Source: Caulobacterales bacterium (GTDB lineage Bacteria > Pseudomonadota > Alphaproteobacteria > Caulobacterales > Parvularculaceae). From it: DNA of 64,000 nucleotides. The first letter of the stretch is position 1, and each line of letters begins with the position of its first letter. Shown here one piece after another: positions 34,877-42,844 of this stretch. A program made the position numbers and the translations under genes. The stretch lies in contig JACKIL010000007.1 of NCBI GenBank assembly GCA_020638525.1, forward strand, positions 83,583-147,582. The letters are read 5' to 3'. The notes under the pieces are model-generated. The model saw only the letters and a program-made list of their open reading frames with translations. It was not told where the DNA came from and made no database searches.

Positions 34877-35175
34877 GATATCCGCAGCGTCAGATATCTG
34901 CCCCAGACGGTTCACAAGGAGTCTTCTTGGGGGCAAAAACGGGAGTTGGCCAAAAGGGCTCGTCTGTCCGTTATGCACTCAAAGACGGACGCGTTCGGTG
35001 AGGCGCTACCTTTGTCGGCCGCCACTCTCCAATTGCGACCGGGATCCTGAGTCCATTTCACCTAAGCCAGGATACAAAAGTCTGGGGCGCTCAATATTAT
35101 GCGACTGGGAAACTGCTATCGCTTGACACTGGGAAAAAATAGGACAAAATAGGACCTATATCAGGAGCGAGTGCC
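34877..35175. promoter_or_regulatory. Promoter region of the nuclease operon
   Basis: 299 bp between relaxase and DUF2130 gene. TTGACA at about 35123 could be a -35 element. Immediately downstream the 10-mer AAAATAGGAC is repeated in tandem (35136-35145 and 35146-35155), ending 20 bp before the ATG. An imperfect dyad (AGATATCC...AGATATCT) lies near 34878-34902. Confidence 0.5.
35136..35155 (+). repeat. Tandem 10-bp direct repeat, operator-like
   Basis: Two exact adjoining copies of AAAATAGGAC, about one helical turn each, between a possible -35 element and the first gene of the nuclease operon. The spacing would place a regulator on one face of the helix. Confidence 0.6.
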
Positions 35176-36648
35176 ATGCCTTCTTCCCAGTCCAATCTTC
35201 TTAATACGCCCGGCGCCGGCGCCGGCGTTCCGCATTTTCATCGCGATGACGATCTTCTGTGCCCGCTTTGCGAGCAGCCGATTCCCGACGAGCGCGCCGA
35301 TGAAATCCAGGAGCGCATCGCCCTCCGCGAGAACGAGCGCAACGCCGCCGTCGAAGCGCGTCTGAAGGACCTCTTCGCGCGGGAAAAATCCGAGGCCGTC
35401 TCGGCGGCGCGGGCGGCCGAACGCAAGGCCGCCGACGAGAAGGCGGCGAAAAAAATCGCGGACGCCGAATCCGTTCATCGGCAAATGCTCGTGGAGATTC
35501 AGCGGGGAGCCGAGAAAGCGCGCGCCGATCATGAAGCCGCGCTCGCCAAGGCCGAGGCCGAAAAAAAGTCCGCCCTCGCGGCGGCGGAAGCGGCGAGGCA
35601 AGACGCCGTTGCGCGCATGCAGGCGTCAATTGACGAAGCGCAGCGCTTGAAGGAGGCGGCTGAAAAAGCTCAGGGCGATCTTCGCACGCAGCTCGATCAG
35701 GCCGGCGCCGAAAAAGACGCCGCGATCGCCGCCGCCCGGGAAGACGCCGGCCGCGCGCATCAGGAACAACTCGCCGAGGTTTTACGGGCGAAGGTCGATG
35801 CCGAAGCGAAAGCGGCGCAAGCCGAGAAACTTCGCGAGGAAGGCGAACGCGCGCGCGCCGATGAACTGGCGGCGCGGCTCGCTGAGCAGCGCGAGGCTCT
35901 TGAGAAAGCGGCGATAAATGCGGTCAACGCCGAGAAATCCAAAGCCTTCGACGATAAGCTGAAGCTCTCTGGGAAGATCGACGATCTCCAGCGCGCGCTT
36001 GACAAGAAAACCGCCGAAGAGCGCGGCGAGGGCGCCGAAATCGATCTCTTCGAGGCGCTCAAAGCCGCCTTCGAGGGCGACAAGATCGAACGCATCAATA
36101 AAGGTCAGCCAGGTGCCGATATCCGCCACACCGTCATGCGCAATGGCAAGGCGTGCGGGAAGATCCTCTACGATTCAAAGGACCACAAGGCGTGGCGCAA
36201 TGACTTCGTGATTAAGCTTGCGAGCGATAAAGTCGCCGACAAGGCCGAGCACGCGATCCTCTCCACCCGCACCTTTCCGGCCGGGTCGCGTCAGCTCGAC
36301 TCCCGGGACGGCGTCATTATCGCGAGCCCCGCCCGCATCGTCGCCTTGGTCGGCATCGTGCGCGAACATATGATCCGCGTCCGCGCCCTACAGCTGAGCG
36401 ACGAGGCGCGCGAGCGCAAGACGGAAGCGCTTTACGCCTTCATGACCTCCGACCGCTGCGACGGCCTTTTCAAACGCATCGACGGCCACGCTGAGGAACT
36501 GCTGACGCTTCAGGACAAGGAGCGTCGCGCCCATGAGGCGATGTGGAAGCGCGAAGGCGAGCTCTATCGGTCAGTTCAGAAGGCGAACGCCGATATGCGC
36601 AATGAAGTCGACCTCATTATCGGTACGGCGGGCGGCGGCGATGCATAA
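35176..36648 (+). CDS. DUF2130 coiled-coil nuclease-like protein
   Basis: A 490-residue protein: CPLCEQP (C29, C32) half zinc ribbon, a long Ala/Glu/Lys coiled coil (about 40-275), then a DUF2130 domain (about 280-430). DUF2130 has a PD-(D/E)xK-like fold; the putative active-site elements are the Asp of GADIRHTV and the DSK of GKILYDSKDHKAW, in place of the common ESK. A C-terminal helical tail follows. It resembles RmuC-like recombination-limiting nucleases. First gene of a tightly coupled four-gene operon; its 3' end overlaps the ParB-like gene by 8 bp. Confidence 0.85.
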   Translation: MPSSQSNLLNTPGAGAGVPHFHRDDDLLCPLCEQPIPDERADEIQERIALRENERNAAVEARLKDLFAREKSEAVSAARAAERKAADEKAAKKIADAESVHRQMLVEIQRGAEKARADHEAALAKAEAEKKSALAAAEAARQDAVARMQASIDEAQRLKEAAEKAQGDLRTQLDQAGAEKDAAIAAAREDAGRAHQEQLAEVLRAKVDAEAKAAQAEKLREEGERARADELAARLAEQREALEKAAINAVNAEKSKAFDDKLKLSGKIDDLQRALDKKTAEERGEGAEIDLFEALKAAFEGDKIERINKGQPGADIRHTVMRNGKACGKILYDSKDHKAWRNDFVIKLASDKVADKAEHAILSTRTFPAGSRQLDSRDGVIIASPARIVALVGIVREHMIRVRALQLSDEARERKTEALYAFMTSDRCDGLFKRIDGHAEELLTLQDKERRAHEAMWKREGELYRSVQKANADMRNEVDLIIGTAGGGDA

Positions 36649-37585
36649 TCCGGCTCGCGACGAGGAAGCGGTCGTCGTCAATCTGCAGGAGCGGCGCCTT
36701 GATCGCACCATCCTGCGCACCTACCGGACCAGAGCCGATCTCGACGACGTCGTTCCGAACGAGAACCAGCCGCGTCTGGGGCCGAAGCTCGACGACGAGC
36801 TGCAGCGCCAGATCGAAGCGAATGGCGGGCTCTTCGAGCCGCTCCTGGTCGAGCCGCATCCGCAGTTTCCCGGCAAGTTCCGTATTATCGATGGCGACCG
36901 CCGCTGGACCAATTCGAAAGCGCTAGTCGATCAGGGTAAGGACGAATACCGAAAAATCCCCATAGAGGTCACCGACCGGACCCTTTCGGAAGAGGACCGG
37001 TTTCGCGTGTGGATTTACATTCACCGCCAACGCAAGGAATGGGACGCGAAGGAAAAGGAAATGGTCGCCTATCGTCTCGTCGATCTGATGGGGCGAACAA
37101 GCGCGGCGAACATCCTTGGCGTCACCGTGCGCGAGATCGACAAGCTCGTTGATGTCTTTGAGCTTTCCGAGAAGTTCAAAGGCCTTCGCGATCCGAGCGC
37201 CGCCATCACCTGGGCCCGAGAATTGATGGGCGTCAGCAAGAAGCTCCTCACTCCGAGCGTCGTCGAGGCGGTGGTGAAGAAGGTCAATCAGAAGCGCATC
37301 TCCAATTCGAAAGACCTGCGCAAGCTTCGCACGATCTTGCCCGATCCGGTGGCGCGCGCGCATTTCATGAGCGACGAGGGCGATATCGACTCCGCGCTCT
37401 TACGCATCGCCACGGCGCCCGCGAAAGCCAAGCGCGGCCTGCCGAGCGATCTCGAAGCCGCGATCGAGGCGATGAAGAAAACGCAATGGGCCGAGCTTGA
37501 GGCGCTAAGAGGCGATCCTGAGTTTCTGAAACGCATCGAAGATGCGGAAAACATGCTCAAGTCCTTGAGGAAGGCGCTGTCATGA
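36641..37585 (+). CDS. ParB-like protein of the nuclease operon
   Basis: A 314-residue protein with an N-terminal ParB/Srx domain (LVEPHPQFPGKFRIIDGDRR followed by WTNSKAL, the DGDRR box) and a helix-turn-helix (MGRTSAANILGVTVREIDKL). ParB-type domains in other defence and plasmid proteins bind nucleotides (CTP, ATP) or act as nucleases. ATG 36641 lies inside the end of the DUF2130 gene. The last 4 bp overlap the next gene (ATGA). It is clearly different from the 584-residue ParB-like protein at 28352. Confidence 0.8.
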   Translation: MHNPARDEEAVVVNLQERRLDRTILRTYRTRADLDDVVPNENQPRLGPKLDDELQRQIEANGGLFEPLLVEPHPQFPGKFRIIDGDRRWTNSKALVDQGKDEYRKIPIEVTDRTLSEEDRFRVWIYIHRQRKEWDAKEKEMVAYRLVDLMGRTSAANILGVTVREIDKLVDVFELSEKFKGLRDPSAAITWARELMGVSKKLLTPSVVEAVVKKVNQKRISNSKDLRKLRTILPDPVARAHFMSDEGDIDSALLRIATAPAKAKRGLPSDLEAAIEAMKKTQWAELEALRGDPEFLKRIEDAENMLKSLRKALS

Positions 37586-39360
37586 CGAAGCCGGCCGCAG
37601 CCCTTCCGCCGTCGGACCCTCCGCCCGACCACCCGTCGGAGATCGAGGCCGCCGCCGCTGCGGGAACGCTGCGCGCGCTGATCGCGCGGCGCTATCGCGA
37701 CGGCGACGACGAGCGGCGCGACTTCGACAACGCGCTGGTCAATCTTCATAACAGGGGATCAATCGACGCTGTCGCAGTATTGGCGGAACTCGGGCGCTCG
37801 GGAGGACAAGAGAACGATTTTTTCGATATTCAGCTCGTCTTTAAGGACGTCCTTCCCCGCATGATGGCGGAGATAGCGGTCGTCATGGACGCGGTCTGCG
37901 GCCTCGTCCGCGCGGGCGAGGGCGACACTTTCGCCGGCGTCTTAGTCGATCCTTTCAGGCAATTCTGCGCGGTGCAGCCGGGCCGCGCCGACGAAGCGTT
38001 GCGCCTCATTCGCGAAGACGCGCCGCGCTACGCGCTGCTCTATCCCGCCGTTCTCGCAGCGGGCCTTGAAGAAGACCGGGCCGGCTGGATCGCGCGCGCG
38101 ATCGATGTCCTGAAAACGGAGGAGATGGTTTTTCTGCGTCACGTCGTCTTCGCCCTGACGCGCCCGGAGCTTGCGGCCGACGAAGACGCGCGCGCAGCGG
38201 CGCTTTCCGCGCTGAAGGCGCGTCTTGTCGGTCTCGCCGACGACGACGTTCTCGCCAGCGCAGTGCGCGCCATCTTCGCGCTCGATCCGGTTGTGCAAGG
38301 CGCGCGAGGTTCGGGACTGCTTCTCGACGACGTCCTCGCCGCGGGCGGCGATGCGACCCTCCACGCCGCGATCGAATGTCTGTGGTTGAACGGCAGGACG
38401 GCGCCGCCCGCCGTCGCCGCCGTCGTTTTCCGTCACGGCGAACGCATCAAACCAGCCCATAAGGGAACGCTGCATCGGGCCGACATGGCCCTTTATGCGT
38501 CGCTCGGCGAGCCGTGCGAGAACGAGGCGCTTGCGTTTTTGGAGCGCTATCTCGTGGCCAACGTCGGCAGCGTTGAGCCTGAAGCGTTCCAGCATTCCCT
38601 GCGCAAGATCCCGAATCAACATCCGGCACTCTTCGGCCGCCTTCTCGTCAAATGGTTTCTCTCGGGCGAGCGCGCGCTTTGCGACAGCGCGCGCTGGATG
38701 GTTACGAACAGCGTCGGCGAGGCCGCGCCCATGCCCGTCGATGCGATCGCCGGCGTCGCTCTCGAATCGGGCGAGCGGATTTTCGTGGCGCGCAAGGCCG
38801 TCGGCTGGCTCTTCTTCCAGCCGAAAGCGGCGGCGGAAGTCGTACTGGCGGTGATGAGGGATGCCGACAGCAAGTCATCGAAAATTATCGAGGATCACCT
38901 CTTCGATCCTCTGTTGATCAATTACGCCGGTCCACTTGAACCGTTTCTGAGGGAAGCGGGGAAATCAGCGCCTGCGTCCGTAAAGCGGCGCATCAATAGC
39001 GCGCTCAAAAGATGGCGCGCCCATATCGACGCCGTCAAGGCGGCCGGCGCGATCAAGGAGCTCTGGCCTTCGGAACGCGAGCGCGCCATCACACGCCAGC
39101 GCTTCGCGGATGAAAGCGCCGCCGCCATGCGCGAGGCGGAAGCGAATTCAGTCCTGTTGAGCGCTGTTTCGAAATCTGTCGTCCTTTACGGCCGCGCCTC
39201 GATTCACAGCATTCGCGGGCCCGACGGCAAAAATCGGCGCGCAGTCACGCGCCTGCAGAGCCACAGCTTCACCATCGACGTGCCGAGCGAGGACATGGTC
39301 GATCCTTTTGGCCTCGACTACAAACTGCGCTTCATGCGCGTCGAAAAGATCAGACGATGA
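37582..39360 (+). CDS. Helical-repeat protein of unknown function
   Basis: A 592-residue protein, almost entirely alpha-helical, with repeating Ala/Leu-rich helices across about 30-450 that look like HEAT/ARM-type repeats (for example LRHVVFALTRPELAADEDAR and HLFDPLLINYAGPLEPFL). The C-terminal 150 residues contain a Lys/Arg-rich segment and a beta-containing end. No catalytic motif is visible. It is coupled by 4-bp ATGA overlaps to the ParB-like gene before it and the nuclease-like gene after it, so the product probably works with them, perhaps as a scaffold. Confidence 0.75.
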   Translation: MTKPAAALPPSDPPPDHPSEIEAAAAAGTLRALIARRYRDGDDERRDFDNALVNLHNRGSIDAVAVLAELGRSGGQENDFFDIQLVFKDVLPRMMAEIAVVMDAVCGLVRAGEGDTFAGVLVDPFRQFCAVQPGRADEALRLIREDAPRYALLYPAVLAAGLEEDRAGWIARAIDVLKTEEMVFLRHVVFALTRPELAADEDARAAALSALKARLVGLADDDVLASAVRAIFALDPVVQGARGSGLLLDDVLAAGGDATLHAAIECLWLNGRTAPPAVAAVVFRHGERIKPAHKGTLHRADMALYASLGEPCENEALAFLERYLVANVGSVEPEAFQHSLRKIPNQHPALFGRLLVKWFLSGERALCDSARWMVTNSVGEAAPMPVDAIAGVALESGERIFVARKAVGWLFFQPKAAAEVVLAVMRDADSKSSKIIEDHLFDPLLINYAGPLEPFLREAGKSAPASVKRRINSALKRWRAHIDAVKAAGAIKELWPSERERAITRQRFADESAAAMREAEANSVLLSAVSKSVVLYGRASIHSIRGPDGKNRRAVTRLQSHSFTIDVPSEDMVDPFGLDYKLRFMRVEKIRR

Positions 39361-41117
39361 AGCTCATCCTCAAGGAATATCTCGCCAACCTGCGCGAGCG
39401 CGACGAACTCGACGCGATCTTGCCCGACCTGTTAAGCGAGCTCGGCTTCACCGTTCTGTCAACGCCGGCGCGCGGAACGAAACAGCACGGCGTCGATGTC
39501 GCCGCCGTCGGCGCGCTCGACGGCGGATCGAAAAAACTCTGGCTGTTTTCCGTCAAGGCCGGAAACCTGACACGAAACGAATGGTGCGCGGGTTCACCCC
39601 AAAACTTGCAGCCGTCGCTCGACGAGATTCAAAACAGTTACCTTACGTCCTCGCGGGTTCCTGCCCGGTATCGCCATCTCGAAGTTTCAATCTGCATCTG
39701 CATAGGCGGCGTCGTGCGCGAGGAGGTGCGCGCCGACGTGGAGGGCTACATCGCCCGCCATTCGAGAAACCGACTTTCTTTCGAGGTTTGGAACGGCGAT
39801 TTTCTCGCCGAGCTCGTCCTGAACGCATTTCTGCGCGAGGAGCTGCTCCCGAAAAACGTGCAGATGCATTTGCGCAAGGCGGTGGCGCTTGTCGAGGAGC
39901 CGGACGCCGCTTTCCGGCATTTCGACAAGCTCATGCAATCACTGCTTGAACGCGCAGGCGTTATCCGGACGCGCAAGATTACGGCGCTCCGCCAGATCAA
40001 TATCGCGCTCTGGGTCCTCTACGCCTGGTGCCGAGGCGGCGAGAATGTGAAAGCCGCGCTTCTCGGGAGCGAACGCGCGCTTCTCCTCGCTTGGCGCGCC
40101 GCCAAGGGCGACCTCGACTCAGCGGCGAAAGGCTCGAAACAGCTGGTCGGCCTCGCGCATGAGATTCTGACGCTTCATTGGCGAATAAGCGCCCATTACC
40201 TTGAAGAGCGGATCTTTCCTCATGCGGCGAGCCTCTACGCGGTCTCGGCCGCGGTGCGGCCCGGCGCGTCGATCGACGTCAATCTCCAGCTGTTCAATCT
40301 TCTCGGCCAGATCGCGCTGGCGGGCCTCTGGCGCGTCCATCTCCGGAGCAGAATAGGCGACGACAATCTTGACGGAATCACGGAAGCTAAGGCCAGCATC
40401 AATCTTTACGCAGAAAAGCTCTGCGACCTGATCAACGCGAATCCCGCGCTGTTGAGCCCCGTCAGCGAAGATCAGACCATCGACATTTCGCTCGCGGCGA
40501 TGTTTCTCGCGGCGGCGGGTCGGCAAAGGTTTCTCGGCGACTGGCTCTCCGAAATCGTCGATCGCAGCGCGTTTTCGTTCGCAACACATGGGGCTTATCC
40601 GTGCGTTCACGGCGATTATCGCGGGCTCGCCCATCATCCCAAGGCTCAGGACGAGGAGTATTTTAAGACCGCGACGTCGGGCAGCATTCTGTTCCCCACC
40701 ATCGCCTTGTGGGCTGGGCTCCTGCGTCACCCAGCGCTCTTCGAGAAAGTCCGTCAATTGCGCGCCGAGCATCTGCCGCATTCGACGTTTCAGCTGTGGT
40801 TCCCGGGCGAGGACAGCGAGGACGCGTTCTACGTAGATGAGGATGGACATGGCGGGTCATTCGACACGATCAATCTCGATGCGGGCCCTGACGCTTTTCT
40901 CGATGAGCTCTGCGCGGAATGCGAGGCGAATGAAGCGTTCGAAGGGCTGTCCGCCGTCAAGGCCGGCATCTGGCCCATCATTTTGACCGCATGCCGGCAT
41001 TACAGAACGCCGCCGCCCGTCAATTTTGTGATCGAGCCCTATCGCCAGCAAAAGACGCGCGGAGAAAAGCAATGCGCTGAAGCAGAAGTGGGTTCACCGC
41101 AGCCGCAAGCGGTCTAA
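39357..41117 (+). CDS. Restriction-endonuclease-like protein with helical C-terminus
   Basis: A 586-residue protein. The first 150 residues look like a PD-(D/E)xK/Mrr-type fold: LPDLLSELGFTVLSTPARGT, GVDVAAVGA with the catalytic-type Asp, then LWLFSVKAGN whose SVK occupies the (E/Q)xK position. The remaining 430 residues are mainly helical, with no recognised domain. It overlaps the preceding gene by 4 bp and ends the four-gene operon. A DNA-cleaving effector in a defence system is the most likely role; no methyltransferase is present, so it is not a classical restriction-modification pair. Confidence 0.75.
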   Translation: MKLILKEYLANLRERDELDAILPDLLSELGFTVLSTPARGTKQHGVDVAAVGALDGGSKKLWLFSVKAGNLTRNEWCAGSPQNLQPSLDEIQNSYLTSSRVPARYRHLEVSICICIGGVVREEVRADVEGYIARHSRNRLSFEVWNGDFLAELVLNAFLREELLPKNVQMHLRKAVALVEEPDAAFRHFDKLMQSLLERAGVIRTRKITALRQINIALWVLYAWCRGGENVKAALLGSERALLLAWRAAKGDLDSAAKGSKQLVGLAHEILTLHWRISAHYLEERIFPHAASLYAVSAAVRPGASIDVNLQLFNLLGQIALAGLWRVHLRSRIGDDNLDGITEAKASINLYAEKLCDLINANPALLSPVSEDQTIDISLAAMFLAAAGRQRFLGDWLSEIVDRSAFSFATHGAYPCVHGDYRGLAHHPKAQDEEYFKTATSGSILFPTIALWAGLLRHPALFEKVRQLRAEHLPHSTFQLWFPGEDSEDAFYVDEDGHGGSFDTINLDAGPDAFLDELCAECEANEAFEGLSAVKAGIWPIILTACRHYRTPPPVNFVIEPYRQQKTRGEKQCAEAEVGSPQPQAV

Positions 41118-41187
41118 GCGTGCCCGGCGCGCATGAGTGCGCGAAGAAGATCGGTTTTGATCGCGGGGGTTGTTTTGAGAGAAGACC

Positions 41188-42405
41188 ATGACGCGAGAAG
41201 ATTTCAGCGCTCCGACGAAACGCGCCATCGCGATGCGCTCTGGCTATCGTTGCGCGCATCCTGAGTGCGAAGGACGCACGACCATCGGTCCGGCGGTAGA
41301 CGCCGACAAATCCGAGAATACGGGGAAAGCTAGTCATATCTTTTCGGCGTCGGACCGCGGGCCACGCGGTCAGGGCAATCTTTCCCCAGAGGATTTGCGC
41401 AGCGTCGCCAATGGCCTCTGGCTCTGCGCGAAACACGCCGATCAGGTCGATCTCAATGACGGCAAGGATTATCCCCCGCCGGTGCTCCTTGGTTGGAAAG
41501 CCGTGCACGAATTCAAGATCGCGCGCGAGCATGGCGCCATGCTCAATCCGTTCGGTTGGATCGAAAGCCTCAAGATTGTCGATGCGCCGATCTTCAAACC
41601 GGCGCAGCAAATCTCCTTTGCAAATGCCAATGTCCTCGTCGGCGGCAATGGCGTCGGCAAAACGACACTCTGCGAATGGTTATCCTGTCTTGCCGGCTCA
41701 GCGGCGTTGTCGCGATGGGGCGCCTATTCGGAGGATAATGCCCGCCACTCAGACATAGAAGTTGAGTTTGAAATCAGAGCGCCAACGCGACAGCGGGCCG
41801 TATTAAAGGTCATCAGCGGCAAGCCAAGTATCACCCTAGATGGCAAGGCTTTTCCGTTTAGTCCGATCGGATATGAAGTTGTGACATTGCTTTCTGCGCG
41901 CGAGGTGCAGGCTTCATGGGAGGAAGGCGATCATATCTACATTGCGAAGCGGCTCAATATAGACGCGATCGAGGCGCAGGCGCTAACGGATTTTATCGCT
42001 TCGGACCAAGGCGTTTTTCTTAAGGGTGCCGCCTGGGAAGATGTTCAAGATGAAGACGCGGAAAAGCCCGTTCGCCAGCTTCGCTGCAATCTAATGAAAA
42101 ACTTTACGCAGCTTTTTCGAACGCTCTCGGGCGGCGAGACCGGTGCTGTCCTTCTCGATCTTGCTGTCGCCAGAGCGACTATACTTTCAACTTACAGACC
42201 GACTCTCCTGATCGTCGAGACCAGTGCCATTTCAATGGACCCGGTGTTCTTGTCGCAGTTTTTGGAGGCCCTCTCATCGCCGCTCGTCCCCTTTCAATCG
42301 ATCTTTGTGACAACGGAGCTTGACGAAGAAGCGGCCTGGGGAGGATGGCAGATTATACGGCTTGATCGCCAAAATAGCGAAGGGACCGAGATCGCGTTAG
42401 GGTAA
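41188..42405 (+). CDS. HNH nuclease-ABC ATPase fusion
   Basis: A 405-residue protein. The N-terminal HNH-type domain has C22 and C27 (GYRCAHPEC), H50 (ASHIFSASDRGPRG) and NGLWLCAKHADQVD (C80, H83), the arrangement seen in defence-associated HNH effectors. From about 120 an SMC/OLD-like ABC ATPase follows: Walker A GGNGVGKTT (152-160), signature LSGGE and a Walker B-like TLLIVETS. Septu (PtuA ATPase, PtuB HNH) has the same two activities on separate proteins in the opposite order of domains. It starts 70 bp after the nuclease operon, same strand, behind AGAGAAG. Confidence 0.85.
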   Translation: MTREDFSAPTKRAIAMRSGYRCAHPECEGRTTIGPAVDADKSENTGKASHIFSASDRGPRGQGNLSPEDLRSVANGLWLCAKHADQVDLNDGKDYPPPVLLGWKAVHEFKIAREHGAMLNPFGWIESLKIVDAPIFKPAQQISFANANVLVGGNGVGKTTLCEWLSCLAGSAALSRWGAYSEDNARHSDIEVEFEIRAPTRQRAVLKVISGKPSITLDGKAFPFSPIGYEVVTLLSAREVQASWEEGDHIYIAKRLNIDAIEAQALTDFIASDQGVFLKGAAWEDVQDEDAEKPVRQLRCNLMKNFTQLFRTLSGGETGAVLLDLAVARATILSTYRPTLLIVETSAISMDPVFLSQFLEALSSPLVPFQSIFVTTELDEEAAWGGWQIIRLDRQNSEGTEIALG

Positions 42406-42844
42406 AAGCGAACTCTAGTTTTGGTTGATTGAGTCATTCAGAATATTTTTGATGACGAAAGGCTTGGTTCGCTGAGGCCAGTGCTCAATTTGTTAGTTCA
42501 CCGCTGATGATATCTCGATATTGCACTATGCGACAACGGATCAGTTGACCTTAAGTGACCCGATGTCTTTTTTGCGTCAACCCGGACGTTGGGGCTGGCA
42601 CTCACATTTTCGGAGTCTGCGATTGATCGGACCGAGTTCCCGTACCTGAAAAACGCTCACTCTCGGTTGGTCTTTCGACCATCCACGCAACGGTCGTGAC
42701 TCAATGAAGAATCGCGATTTCTTGTTTGTCTTTGCGGCGGCTCATTAGAATCCAGCCTAGTCAAATCAGGCGTCTTCATTAATCCTCGCTCTGATTGACT
42801 GCGTTCGCGCGGTCGGCATTTCGAAGCGTGCAGGATGAATTGAG
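42406..42844. other. Gene-free stretch upstream of traG
   Basis: 439 bp with lower GC than its surroundings. No gene, hairpin terminator or repeat stands out. It presumably carries the traG-trb operon promoter and marks the right edge of the inserted cargo. Confidence 0.4.

Noticed and set aside
35176..41117. Classical restriction-modification locus
   Set aside because: No methyltransferase motif (such as DPPY or FxGxG) is present in any of the five genes.
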